DNA from: Archangium gephyra
GTDB lineage: Bacteria > Myxococcota > Myxococcia > Myxococcales > Myxococcaceae
Assembly: GCA_003243425.1 (NCBI GenBank)
Contig: QFQP01000009.1
Span: 1-64,000 of the forward strand
Length of the DNA stretch: 64,000 bases
Direction of reading: 5' to 3'
Under the pieces are notes generated by a model. It saw only the letters and a program-made list of their open reading frames with translations. It had not been told where the DNA came from and did not search any database. Each line of letters begins with the position of its first letter. Within the stretch, counting starts at the first letter, position 1. This document shows, in pieces, positions 52,110 to 60,663 of the stretch. A program made the translations under genes and the position numbers.

Positions 52110-53627
52110 ATGGGCATGGAGCTCAAGCAGAGCCTGAAGATGTCGCAGCAGCTGGTGATGACGCCTCAGCTGCAGCAGGCGATCAAATTGCTGCAGCTCT
52201 CCCGCATGGAGCTCATCGAGCAGATCCGCGAGGAGATGGAGTCCAATCCGCTCCTCGAGACGCCCGACGAGATCCAGGGTGACGTGAGCGACAAGGCGCC
52301 AGGTGAGGCCTCGCTCGAAGCGGGAAATCTCGAGCAGCCACACGTCGAGGCGCCGACGCCCGACACCGCACAGGAAGTGAAGCCCGAGAACGCGCCCGCG
52401 GAGATCGACTGGGACGCGTACCTCAACAGCTACCAGTTCAACGAGCCGACGACGCCCTCCAACAAGGGCAACGTCGACATGGAAGACCTGCCCAGCTTCG
52501 AAGCGAACATGGTGAAGAAGGAGGATCTCTTCGATCGCCTCTTCGACCAGCTCTCGGGCCTGCGCATGAACGACGCCGAGCGCCGCATCGCCGAGCTCAT
52601 CGTCGGGAACCTCGACGACGACGGGTATTTGAAGCTCGCCGACGTCGAAGGCGACCCGCTCATCCGCCTGTGCAACGAGGCCGACGTGCCCATGTCGGTG
52701 GGCACCAAGATGCTGCGCAAGATTCAGCACCTCGACCCGGTCGGTTGTGGCGCGCGCGACCTGCTCGAGTGCCTGCTGATTCAGGTGCAGGCCATGAAGG
52801 AGCCCGCAGCGCAGCTGCTGCAGGTGATGATCAAGAAGCACATGAAGCTGCTGGAGTCGAAGAACCTCCCGGCGATCGCGCGCGAGCTGACCAAGACGGA
52901 AGGCCGCACGGTCTCGCTCGACGAGGTGGTCGTCGCCAGCAAGCTGCTCACCAAGTTGGACCCCAAGCCGGGCCGCAACTACTCGGGCGAAGCCGCGCAG
53001 CACATCACGCCCGACGTGACGGTGCACAAGGTCGGCGACGAGTACCACGTGGTGCTCAACGACGACGGCCTCTCGAAGCTGCGCGTGTCAGACGCCTACC
53101 GCCGCGCCCTGCGGGCCGGTGCGCTCGACCCCAAGCAGAAGGAATTCGTGCAGGAGAAGATGCGCTCGGCGCAGTGGCTGTTGCGTTCGATTCAGCAGCG
53201 GCAGCGCACGATTCACAAGGTCACCGAGAGCATCGTGAAGTTCCAGCGTGACTTCTTCGACAAGGGCATCGCGCACCTCAAGCCGCTCATTCTTCGCGAC
53301 GTGGCCGAAGACATCGGCATGCACGAGTCGACCGTCAGCCGCGTGACGACCGCCAAGTACGTCAACACGCCGCAGGGCATCTTCGAGCTCAAGTACTTCT
53401 TCAACTCGTCGATCGCGCGCACCGGTGGCGACGACATCGCCAGCGAGGCCGTGAAGAATCACATCAAGCAGCTGGTCGGTACGGAGAACCCGAAGAACCC
53501 GTACTCCGATCAGAAGATCGTCGAGCTGCTCAAGGCGCAGGGCATCGAGATCGCCCGACGCACGGTGGCCAAGTACCGCGAGGTGCTGGGCGTGCTGCCG
53601 TCGAGCAAGCGCAAGAAGTACTTCTGA
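52110..53627 (+). CDS. rpoN: RNA polymerase sigma-54 factor
   Basis: A 505-residue sigma-54. Region I starts GMELKQSLKMSQQLVMTPQLQ and is Gln/Leu-rich. An acidic region II follows (about 60-130). The core-binding domain begins near LFDRLFDQLSGL. The DNA-binding part contains a helix-turn-helix (DVAEDIGMHESTVSRVTTAKY) and the RpoN box ARRTVAKYRE near the C-terminus. Length is normal. It is part of the lpt-rpoN-hpf-ptsN neighbourhood. The near-consensus -24/-12 promoter at 25509 and the degenerate activator at 60664-62121 lie in the same window. Confidence 0.96.
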   Translation: MGMELKQSLKMSQQLVMTPQLQQAIKLLQLSRMELIEQIREEMESNPLLETPDEIQGDVSDKAPGEASLEAGNLEQPHVEAPTPDTAQEVKPENAPAEIDWDAYLNSYQFNEPTTPSNKGNVDMEDLPSFEANMVKKEDLFDRLFDQLSGLRMNDAERRIAELIVGNLDDDGYLKLADVEGDPLIRLCNEADVPMSVGTKMLRKIQHLDPVGCGARDLLECLLIQVQAMKEPAAQLLQVMIKKHMKLLESKNLPAIARELTKTEGRTVSLDEVVVASKLLTKLDPKPGRNYSGEAAQHITPDVTVHKVGDEYHVVLNDDGLSKLRVSDAYRRALRAGALDPKQKEFVQEKMRSAQWLLRSIQQRQRTIHKVTESIVKFQRDFFDKGIAHLKPLILRDVAEDIGMHESTVSRVTTAKYVNTPQGIFELKYFFNSSIARTGGDDIASEAVKNHIKQLVGTENPKNPYSDQKIVELLKAQGIEIARRTVAKYREVLGVLPSSKRKKYF

Positions 53628-53642
53628 CCCGACAAGGAGCTC

Positions 53643-54005
53643 ATGGTGGCGCTTCCCGAAGTACTCATCGTCGATGACGATCAACTCATTCGCGCCATGG
53701 TGCGCGACGCGCTGGCCGACGTGCCGTGCGAGATCCGCGAAGTCGACTCTGGCGACGCCGCGCTGGCGATCATCGAAGAGCGAAAGCCTGCGGTCGTGCT
53801 GCTGGACCTCGTGATGCCCGGCAAGAGCGGCCTCGAGGTGCTCAAGTCGATTCGTGGCCCGCGCGTGCTGGTGTTGTCGGCGCTCGACACCGAGGCGCTC
53901 GTACAGCAGGCGCTGTCCAACGGCGCGCACGGCTTTCTCTCCAAACCCATTCACCCGCTCGACGTGCAGAACCTGGTGCGTGGAGCCCTCGAGGCGGTGC
54001 GCTGA
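53643..54005 (+). CDS. Single-domain response regulator
   Basis: A 120-residue CheY-like receiver domain with no output domain. The acidic pocket is DDD at 11-13, the phospho-acceptor Asp55 lies in VVLLDLVMPG, the Thr/Ser switch is in LVLSALD, and the Lys is in FLSKPIHP. The ATG has AAGGAGC upstream. It is inserted between rpoN and hpf and shares one base with the next gene (TGATG), so the two are cotranslated. The partner kinase is not adjacent. Confidence 0.9.
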   Translation: MVALPEVLIVDDDQLIRAMVRDALADVPCEIREVDSGDAALAIIEERKPAVVLLDLVMPGKSGLEVLKSIRGPRVLVLSALDTEALVQQALSNGAHGFLSKPIHPLDVQNLVRGALEAVR

Positions 54006-54829
54006 TGGCTCAGGAGTATTGGCTCGCTGACAGTGAAGCCCGCGTACTCGGGCCCATCGGTCTCGACGTGGTCACCACGCTGCACGCGCGCGGGAAGCTC
54101 GCCGACGTGCGCGCGGTGTCGACCGATGGCAAACGCTTCACGCCGCTGCGCGAAGTGCCGGAGCTGCAGCAGGTGCTCTCGGCGCCGGTCACGCTCAACG
54201 ACTCGCAGCGCGCACAGCTGGAGGCCACGACGCAGATTCGAGCGTGGCTGCGCAGCATCGAGCGCCAGCCGACCCACGAAGTGCTCAAGGTGCCTTCGAC
54301 GGCGTCGCGCGACACGTGGCGCGCGGCGTTCTTCGCGCTCGTGCATCGCTACGTGCCGAGCCGGCTGCCCGCCGACACCACGCCGGAGCTGCGCCTCGCG
54401 TGTGAAGACGCGTTCCTCGTACTCGCCGAGCGCATGGTGGAGATCGAAAAGCAGTTCAAGCCGTCGGTGCCGCCGCCTGCTCCGCCACCGTTGCCGGCGC
54501 AGGAGCCGTGGCCAGCGGCCCGTGTCCAGCATCGCGACAACGGTCTGCATGTTTCGCTGTCGCTCAAGCGTGGTGACGCGCGGCCCTTCACGCACGACGT
54601 CGAACACAACTGGCAGTCCGACTGCCTCTTCGTGTCGTCGATGGAGCGGGCCGTGCCGAATACACCCGTCGAGATCGTGGTGAACTTCGAAGGTCACGTG
54701 ACGCAGCTCAACGCCGCGGGGCGCGTGCAGGCCGCACGCGTCGGTGGCTTCACGGTGAAGCTGCTGAACGTCGGCGAAGCGCAACGCGCCATGATTCGCA
54801 CCTGGGTGGCGCGCGCTACAGCCAAGTAA
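54005..54829 (+). CDS. GYF_2-like / J-like / PilZ multidomain protein
   Basis: A 274-residue soluble protein. Residues 1-50 (EYWLADSEARVLGPIGLDVV) resemble a GYF_2-like head. Residues about 95-155 look like a J-domain (THEVLKVPSTASRDTWRAAFF, then a helix), but the HPD tripeptide is missing: the loop reads RYVPSRLP. A Pro-rich linker (PSVPPPAPPPLPAQEP) follows. Residues about 190-270 resemble a PilZ-like beta-barrel (WQSDCLFVSSMERAVPNTPV, NAAGRVQAARVGGF), without the classical RxxxR motif at its start. It is translationally coupled to the response regulator. It may be a c-di-GMP-linked or purely structural adaptor. Confidence 0.65.
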   Translation: MAQEYWLADSEARVLGPIGLDVVTTLHARGKLADVRAVSTDGKRFTPLREVPELQQVLSAPVTLNDSQRAQLEATTQIRAWLRSIERQPTHEVLKVPSTASRDTWRAAFFALVHRYVPSRLPADTTPELRLACEDAFLVLAERMVEIEKQFKPSVPPPAPPPLPAQEPWPAARVQHRDNGLHVSLSLKRGDARPFTHDVEHNWQSDCLFVSSMERAVPNTPVEIVVNFEGHVTQLNAAGRVQAARVGGFTVKLLNVGEAQRAMIRTWVARATAK

Positions 54830-54934
54830 TGCGCAGTGATTGCGCGGGAATCTGGGCCATTGCGGCTGGTTTCCCGTCTCGGAGTTGTTACCGTTTTCAA
54901 CAGCAGGACGAACCCGCACGTCAGGAGGGACAGA

Positions 54935-55522
54935 ATGCAGCTCAACATCACGTTCCGTCAGTTGGACCCCATCGACTCGTTGAAGAATTACGCGCGCGAG
55001 AAGGTGGAACGGGTGAACAAGTACCTCGACAAGGCCGGTGAAGCGCACGTGGTGCTTTCGCTCGAGCGTCACCTGCACCACGCAGACATCAGCATCCACT
55101 CGGGCTCGTTCCTTCTCCGCGGCAAGGAGAAGAGCGAAGACATGTACGCGTCGATCGATCTTGCCATGGACAAGATCGAGCGGCAGTTGAAGCGCTACAA
55201 GGAGAAGCTGAAGCAGCACCACGGTCGCGACCGTGTGCACCACCGTCAGGAGACGCTGGAGCGCATGAAGGTTCGCCACCAGGTGTTCGAGGGCAACAAG
55301 CAGATCGCCGAAGTGCAGGAAGACCCTGCGCAGAAGGTCGTGAAGACCAACGAGTTCCTCGCCAAGCCCATGGCCGTCGAGGAAGCCATCATGCAGATGG
55401 ACTTGATGAACAACGATTTCTACGTGTTCACCAACTCCACCACGATGGAGATGAACGTCGTGTACCACCGCAAGGACGGCACCATCGGCCACATCGAGGC
55501 GTCGGCAGTCGAGAAGAAGTGA
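54935..55522 (+). CDS. hpf: Long-form ribosome hibernation promoting factor
   Basis: A 195-residue protein with the HPF/RaiA N-terminal domain (MQLNITFRQLDPIDSLKNYA, HVVLSLERHLHHADISIHSG, ASIDLAMDKIERQLKRYK) and a C-terminal dimerisation domain of the long form (KPMAVEEAIMQMDLMNNDFY, FTNSTTMEMNVVYHRKDG). It binds the 30S subunit in stationary phase and pairs ribosomes into 100S particles. The ATG at 54935 is chosen because AGGAGGG lies just upstream; the open frame from 54836 is shadow. It belongs to the rpoN-hpf-ptsN set. Confidence 0.93.
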   Translation: MQLNITFRQLDPIDSLKNYAREKVERVNKYLDKAGEAHVVLSLERHLHHADISIHSGSFLLRGKEKSEDMYASIDLAMDKIERQLKRYKEKLKQHHGRDRVHHRQETLERMKVRHQVFEGNKQIAEVQEDPAQKVVKTNEFLAKPMAVEEAIMQMDLMNNDFYVFTNSTTMEMNVVYHRKDGTIGHIEASAVEKK

Positions 55523-55531
55523 AGTGAACGG

Positions 55532-57301
55532 TCAGGGCGCGCCGCTCACACCGAGCGCGCCCCGGCCGGCGGTCATCTGGCCCACGGGGTCGAGGCCGTG
55601 ACCGAACTTGAAGCGCGGCAGCGACACCGGCAGCCGCCCCGGCGTTCCCCGCTCACCGGCGAGTGCTGCCGCAGCCGCTTCGGTCGCCGCGTCGCGATAC
55701 GAGTAGGTCGCCAGCACCACCTTCGCTTCGTGCACCTGCGACGCGAGGTACGGCGCACCCAGCACCACGGCGATCACCGGCTTGCCCGCCAGCGCCGCGT
55801 TGGTCACGAGCTCCAGCTGCCGTGAATTGGCGACGCCCACCACCACCACGTCGGCCTTCGAAGCCATCGCGCGCGCCTGCTTCTTGAGCGCCTCACGCGC
55901 TTCGGGCGTGGGGTACGCGGCGACCGTCATCGACGTCAGCTCCGGGTACCTGCGCGTCATGGCGTCGACGAAGCTCGATTCAGGCGAGATGACGGCGATG
56001 CGCTTGCCGGCCGGGAGCGGAAAGAGCTTGTGCTGCTGACGAAGCAGCGTGACGCCGGCGCTGGCGATTCGTGCCGCGAGCGCCTTCTTTTCGCCGAGCG
56101 AGGCCAGGCGCTTCTCCAACGGCTCGGGCGTCTCGAAGACGCCGCGCTTGAGCTTCACGGTGAGCACGCGCCGAACCGCTTCGTCGAGGCGCTCGACAGA
56201 GAGTTCGCCGGAGCGCACCGCGTCGAGCAGCGCGAACCACACCTCTTCCTTCTTCTCGATGCGCCACGGGATGAGCACCATGTCGCTGCCCGCGTTCACC
56301 GCGAGCACGGCGGCGCGCCCCACCCCCCAGGTGCTGGCGATGGCTTCCATCTCGAGCTCGTCGGTGATGACCAGCCCATCGAAGTGGAGCTCGTCGCGCA
56401 GCACCGTGCCCAGCACCTGCGGCGAGAGCGTGGCGGGCGTTTCGTCGCCGGTCAGCGCGGGCGTGGCGATGTGCGCGGTCATCAAACCGTCGAGCCCCGC
56501 GGCCATCGCCGCTTCGAAGGGCTGCAGCTGGGCGCGCACCGTGAGCAGCGGCGCTCGCACGATGGGGAGCGACTTGTGCGAGTCCTCGTCGACGGCGCCG
56601 TGACCGGGGAAGTGCTTGGCCACCGTCACCAGCCGCGCGTCCTGCTGACCACGAACGAAGCTGGCGCCGAGTTGCGAGACGAGCGCCACGTCGTCGCCGA
56701 AGGCGCGCAGCCCGATGACCGGGTTGAGCGGGTTGCTGTTCACGTCGAGCACCGGCGCCAGGTTCATGTTGAACCCGAGACGACGCAGGTCTTCACCCTG
56801 CGCGAGCCCGGCCTCGTACGCGAGCTGGGGGTCTCGGGCGGCGCCGAGCACCATGTTCCCAGGCAACACCAGGTTGCCGTCGGCCACGCGCACCACGTTG
56901 CCGCCCTCTTGATCGACCGCGATGAATGGCGGCACCGCGTCGGCGAGCAGCGCGCGCACTTCATCGTTCAGCTTCGCGACCTGCGACGACGAGACGACGT
57001 TGCGGCCAAACACGCACACGCCGCCGACGCGGTAGCCACGCACCAGCCTGGTGATCGACTCGTCGACCGACTTGCCGGCGAAGCCGACCATCATCAGCTG
57101 GCCGACCTTCTCTTCGACCGACATGCGCGCCAACAGCGCCTCGGCGGTCGGCGACTTCACCGAAACAGGCCGGGCCGACGTTACCGGTGCCGCCGGGGCC
57201 TCGACGGGGGGGGCGGCGTTGGCCGGCGCGACCGAAACAGGGGCGCGAACGCAAGCGGCCACCAACACCAACGACAACCAGAGGTGGGGCCTTCGCGTCA
57301 C
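55532..57301 (-). CDS. Glycoside hydrolase family 3 (beta-N-acetylhexosaminidase-like) lipoprotein
   Basis: A 589-residue secreted protein with a lipoprotein-like signal (LVLVAACVRAP) and Ala/Pro-rich linker to about residue 50. The GH3 catalytic domain follows: VDQEGGNVVR, KHFPGHGAVDEDSH (the His/Asp pair used by NagZ-type enzymes) and the nucleophile region GLVITDELEMEA. A C-terminal GH3 domain of about 200 residues (from SAGVTLLRQ) is present, as in longer secreted forms. It probably cleaves N-acetylglucosamine from peptidoglycan or other glycans outside the cytoplasm. It lies opposite to hpf and ptsN and separates them. Confidence 0.87.
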   Translation of the reverse strand: MTRRPHLWLSLVLVAACVRAPVSVAPANAAPPVEAPAAPVTSARPVSVKSPTAEALLARMSVEEKVGQLMMVGFAGKSVDESITRLVRGYRVGGVCVFGRNVVSSSQVAKLNDEVRALLADAVPPFIAVDQEGGNVVRVADGNLVLPGNMVLGAARDPQLAYEAGLAQGEDLRRLGFNMNLAPVLDVNSNPLNPVIGLRAFGDDVALVSQLGASFVRGQQDARLVTVAKHFPGHGAVDEDSHKSLPIVRAPLLTVRAQLQPFEAAMAAGLDGLMTAHIATPALTGDETPATLSPQVLGTVLRDELHFDGLVITDELEMEAIASTWGVGRAAVLAVNAGSDMVLIPWRIEKKEEVWFALLDAVRSGELSVERLDEAVRRVLTVKLKRGVFETPEPLEKRLASLGEKKALAARIASAGVTLLRQQHKLFPLPAGKRIAVISPESSFVDAMTRRYPELTSMTVAAYPTPEAREALKKQARAMASKADVVVVGVANSRQLELVTNAALAGKPVIAVVLGAPYLASQVHEAKVVLATYSYRDAATEAAAAALAGERGTPGRLPVSLPRFKFGHGLDPVGQMTAGRGALGVSGAP

Positions 57302-57386
57302 GGGCGCGGAAGCTACACCGAAAATCGTGTCGCGCCGTTCCCGTCGTCTTGCAGGGAAAGAGTGGCTCGGGTATCAGCCGCCCGCG

Positions 57387-57848
57387 ATGCGCATCACCGA
57401 GTTCCTCAAACTCGAAGCAGTGATTCCCGCGATCAACGCGAGGAACAAGACTGAAGTGATCGCAGAGCTCGCCGCCATCGTCGCGAAGACCGTGCCCTCC
57501 ATTCCCTCGGGGCGCTTCCTGGAAGTGCTCAACGAGCGCGAGAAGGTCGGCTCGACGGGCATGGAAAAGGGTGTCGCGATTCCCCACGGCCGGCTGCCGG
57601 AGCTGCAGCAGCTCGTGGCGTGTTTCGGCGTGTCGAAGGAAGGCGTCGACTTCGACGCACGTGACAACAAGCCGTCGCACTTCTTCTTCGCGCTCGTGGC
57701 ACCGGAAAATTCCGCCGGCGTGCATTTGAAGGCGCTGAGCAAGGTCAGCCGGCTGTTCCGGAGTGATTCTCTGCGTGACGCGATCCTCGCGGCGCCGACG
57801 GCCGAGGCGATCTACGCGCTCATCTCACAAGAAGACGGCAAGGCGTGA
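57387..57848 (+). CDS. ptsN: Nitrogen PTS EIIA component
   Basis: A 153-residue EIIA(Ntr) protein that accepts phosphate from the nitrogen-related PTS chain. The phosphorylated His67 lies in KGVAIPHGRL; MRITEFLKLEAVIP is the typical start. FFALVAPENSAGVHLKALSKVSRL is a strong family block. It acts in regulation, for example of potassium uptake, rather than sugar transport. The usual rpoN-hpf-ptsN order is kept but interrupted by the minus-strand GH3 gene. The ATG at 57387 is family-consistent; the open frame upstream is shadow. Confidence 0.93.
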   Translation: MRITEFLKLEAVIPAINARNKTEVIAELAAIVAKTVPSIPSGRFLEVLNEREKVGSTGMEKGVAIPHGRLPELQQLVACFGVSKEGVDFDARDNKPSHFFFALVAPENSAGVHLKALSKVSRLFRSDSLRDAILAAPTAEAIYALISQEDGKA

Positions 57849-57872
57849 CTCGGAGTTAGACTCCGCGCCGCA

Positions 57873-58730
57873 ATGGAAGTCGTTCTCCGGCCCATCAACG
57901 ATCTCTTCCTTCAGGAGGTCGTCTTTCCGGCCTTCGAGCTCGGTGTCGTCGACGCAGCACCGGCGCTCGAGCACCTGCTGCACCACCTCAACGACGAAGA
58001 CACCCGGGTGCTGCTCGAGCTGGTGCTCGACAACAACGGTCACCAGAGCTTCTTCGGCCTGAGTGACGAGCGCTGGAATCAGGCGCTCTACCGGCTGCTC
58101 TTTCACGAGTGGTTCCGCGACTCGGAAGGCTGGCTCGTCACGCAGGCGTACCCGGGCTTCGCGGGCCCGTGGGAAGAGACCTTTCACCTCGCGTTGATGC
58201 TCGACGACCCGGGCTACCCGTACGCCGACGAAGAGAAGGCCGATCAGCATCGCCGCAACTTCTGGGGCCAGCCGCAGAAGCAACACGGCCTCGCCACCCT
58301 GCTCTGCGGCGTGTGGGACCCCATTCCGCGTTTTCCGCCAGATCAGGTGCTGACGGTGGACGGGCACGGCGTGTACTCGCCGCAGCAGGGCATCGCGCGC
58401 GCCGACTGGTCGTGGCGGCCGATGATGACCGTCAATCGCTGGGCCGCGAAGTTGCCCAGCGCGCTCTCACGCCTGCTGGAGCGTGAAGTGAAGCGGCTGG
58501 CGCCGGTGAGCGCGCCCGAGAAACACGAAATTCTCGACTACTGGCTGGGCCGCGTGGAACAGCCGCCGATTCTCGCGGTCAGCTTCTCGGGCCTGGGTCC
58601 CCGCGCGTCGGACTGGATTCGGGACATCGGTCACCTGGCGCGGCTGATTCGTCAGGCGGCGGCGCAGCAGCAGGGTGTCACGGCCGTGCTGGGCATGGCT
58701 GGCCGCGGGCGCGATCACGGCCGCGGCTGA
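57873..58730 (+). CDS. Conserved-type hypothetical protein downstream of ptsN
   Basis: A 285-residue soluble protein I do not recognise. It has no signal peptide or membrane segment. Aromatic-rich stretches (LFHEWFRDSEGWLVTQAYPGF, RNFWGQPQKQHGLATLL) and a Trp-rich middle (DWSWRPMMTVNRWAAK) suggest a compact helical fold. It starts 24 bases after ptsN, so it may be cotranscribed with it. It converges with the prenyltransferase gene 3 bases later. No function is proposed. Confidence 0.65.
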   Translation: MEVVLRPINDLFLQEVVFPAFELGVVDAAPALEHLLHHLNDEDTRVLLELVLDNNGHQSFFGLSDERWNQALYRLLFHEWFRDSEGWLVTQAYPGFAGPWEETFHLALMLDDPGYPYADEEKADQHRRNFWGQPQKQHGLATLLCGVWDPIPRFPPDQVLTVDGHGVYSPQQGIARADWSWRPMMTVNRWAAKLPSALSRLLEREVKRLAPVSAPEKHEILDYWLGRVEQPPILAVSFSGLGPRASDWIRDIGHLARLIRQAAAQQQGVTAVLGMAGRGRDHGRG

Positions 58731-58733
58731 AGG

Positions 58734-59633
58734 TCAGACGTAGAGCGCCCACCCGGCCACCGCGAGGAACAGCGCGGTGTCGACCAGCAACGGGGCGTCA
58801 CCCAGCAGCACCTTCTCGGGTGCCCCGCCCGCGCCCCGCTTGTGAACGAGGAAGAGGTAGCGGAACACCGCGTACACCGCGAAGGGCACCGTGAACTTGA
58901 GGCGGTCGCTGCCCACGTGAGCCACCGTCTCGGTCGACACCGTGTACAGGCCGTAGGCCAGAATGCAGCACGCCGCGCAGATGCTCATCATCTGGTCGAG
59001 CAGCGGCACCGTGTAGTCCGCCAGGCTCGCGCGGTGCGAAGAGGCGTCTTCGAGCGAGCTCAGCTCGGCGCGACGCTTGGCGAAGCCGAGGAACAGCGCG
59101 CCCAGCAACGTGCACAGGAACAGCCAGTTCGAGACCACGACCTGAATGGCCACGGCGCCGGCCACCACCCGCAAGATGAAGCCCAGCGCGATGCCCATGA
59201 TGTCCAGCAGCACCATCTTCTTGAGCGCGAACGTGTAGAAGAACTGCAGCACCAGGTAGCCGGCGAGCACCTGGATGAACTCGAGCGACAGCAGCAGGCC
59301 CAGATAGCCCGCGACCGCCCAGCACAGAATGATGAGGCCGATGGCCGCGCCGCCGCCGAGGTGGCCTGCGGCGATGGGGCGCTTGCGCTTCTCGGGGTGC
59401 AGCCGGTCTTTCTCGCGGTCGAACCAGTCGTTGAGCACGTACACGCCGCTCGCGAGCAGGCTGAACGACGCCACGGCGATCATCGCGTTCACCAACGCGC
59501 CCTGCGCGAAGATGCTCTTGGCGAAGAGCAGCGGCGCCAACAACACGCCGTTCTTCACCCACTGCTTCGGCCTCAGCGCGCGAATGGCTGCAACGGGAAG
59601 AGGCGGCTTCGGGAGGTCGGCAGCGGCACTCAT
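58734..59633 (-). CDS. UbiA-family prenyltransferase, decaprenyl-phosphate phosphoribosyltransferase-like
   Basis: A 299-residue membrane protein with about eight helices. The first Asp-rich motif is NDWFDREKDRLHPEKRKRPI (68-87) and the second lies around LKKMVLLDIMGIALGFILR. The RPKQWVKN start and the first motif match the DPPR synthase subgroup, which transfers phosphoribose to a polyprenyl phosphate on the way to arabinose donors. Other UbiA members cannot be fully excluded. It follows the nucleotidyltransferase gene after 18 bases. Confidence 0.85.
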   Translation of the reverse strand: MSAAADLPKPPLPVAAIRALRPKQWVKNGVLLAPLLFAKSIFAQGALVNAMIAVASFSLLASGVYVLNDWFDREKDRLHPEKRKRPIAAGHLGGGAAIGLIILCWAVAGYLGLLLSLEFIQVLAGYLVLQFFYTFALKKMVLLDIMGIALGFILRVVAGAVAIQVVVSNWLFLCTLLGALFLGFAKRRAELSSLEDASSHRASLADYTVPLLDQMMSICAACCILAYGLYTVSTETVAHVGSDRLKFTVPFAVYAVFRYLFLVHKRGAGGAPEKVLLGDAPLLVDTALFLAVAGWALYV

Positions 59634-59651
59634 GACGCGCAGCGAAATAGC

Positions 59652-60620
59652 TCAGTCGCCGGTGAGGAGCGAGCGCAGCGTGTCGACGCCCTTGAGCTGC
59701 TCCGTGCGCCCCACTTCAGACAGCGGCGCGATCACGACGCGGTCGAGGAGCTCTCGCACCGGGAACGACAACGACGGGCGGACCTTCGCCGCGTTCTCGG
59801 CGGTCTCGGGCCACAGGCCCTCGACGGCCCCCAGCGCGACGTACAGCGCACGTTCCAGCTTCCACGCCTTCGCGCGCTCCAGCACCTTCGCGGCGTCGAG
59901 TTCGCGCGAATAGGCGCCGCCCATCGACGGGGCGCCGAGCAGCAGCTCGCGGAGGTCGATGAACTCCAGCATGGGCACCTCGAAGCGCTGGCGCGCCATC
60001 AGCAGCACCTGCACCAGCAGCGCGTCTTCGAGCTCGAAACGGTAGGCCGATGCGCCAAACGGCCGCATGGGCACGGCGCGAGCCAACAACGCCGCGTCTT
60101 CCTTCGCGTCGTCGAAGAAGCGACCGTGAATGAAGAGGGTGGTGCGCGTGTCGCTGAGCACCTTCTGCGCCCCGGCGCCGTCGGCGGCGTCTTCGACCAC
60201 CGTGAACTCGGCGCGACGCAGCCACGTGGCCAGCGGTTCGACGTCGTTGGGGCCCACGTACAGCCGGGCGTCGATCACCGGGCGGAACGCGACGTGCGGG
60301 TACACGCTCTCGGAGAACGAGACGCCACCCAGCATGACGATCTTCCGGCCCACGAGCTCGGCGAGCGACTGCTTGAGGTTCACCAGCTTCATCACGTTGT
60401 CGTTGGCCGAGCCCTGGTACAGCGACAACAGCCGGTGACGAACCCAGTCGGGAATCGTCGACGCGCCGAGGCGGTATTCGAGGTTGTAGGCGGCGAGCGG
60501 CGCGAGGCCCTGGCCGATGGCCCAATCGGTGAATTGCTCCCATGGGGCGCCGCGTAGATCGACGCGCTTCGGAGAGAACGACGTCAGCGTGCGGAACAGC
60601 TCGAGCATCGAGACGGCCAT
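59652..60620 (-). CDS. Nucleotidyltransferase-fold protein (PF14907-like)
   Basis: A 322-residue soluble protein with the pattern of the uncharacterised nucleotidyltransferase family often found in polysaccharide loci: a helical N-terminus, VMLGGVSFSESVY, then an acidic strand (PVIDARLYV) near residue 125, and a helical C-terminal region. The usual Asp-x-Asp of the active site is not clear: the segment reads RPVIDARL, so activity is uncertain. It precedes the UbiA-like gene by 18 bases, which suggests a shared pathway. Confidence 0.6.
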   Translation of the reverse strand: MAVSMLELFRTLTSFSPKRVDLRGAPWEQFTDWAIGQGLAPLAAYNLEYRLGASTIPDWVRHRLLSLYQGSANDNVMKLVNLKQSLAELVGRKIVMLGGVSFSESVYPHVAFRPVIDARLYVGPNDVEPLATWLRRAEFTVVEDAADGAGAQKVLSDTRTTLFIHGRFFDDAKEDAALLARAVPMRPFGASAYRFELEDALLVQVLLMARQRFEVPMLEFIDLRELLLGAPSMGGAYSRELDAAKVLERAKAWKLERALYVALGAVEGLWPETAENAAKVRPSLSFPVRELLDRVVIAPLSEVGRTEQLKGVDTLRSLLTGD

Positions 60621-60663
60621 GCAGCGGCGTATGCCGAGCCTGCCGTGACGCCGCCAGCGAAAA

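Noticed and set aside
56030..57454. 474-codon open frame opposite the GH3 gene
   Set aside because: Antisense shadow; His/Arg/Val-rich with no motif, while the opposite frame has GH3 catalytic motifs.
58842..60557. 571-codon open frame opposite the prenyltransferase and nucleotidyltransferase genes
   Set aside because: Spans two real genes in antisense and is Gln/His/Arg-rich; typical high-GC shadow.
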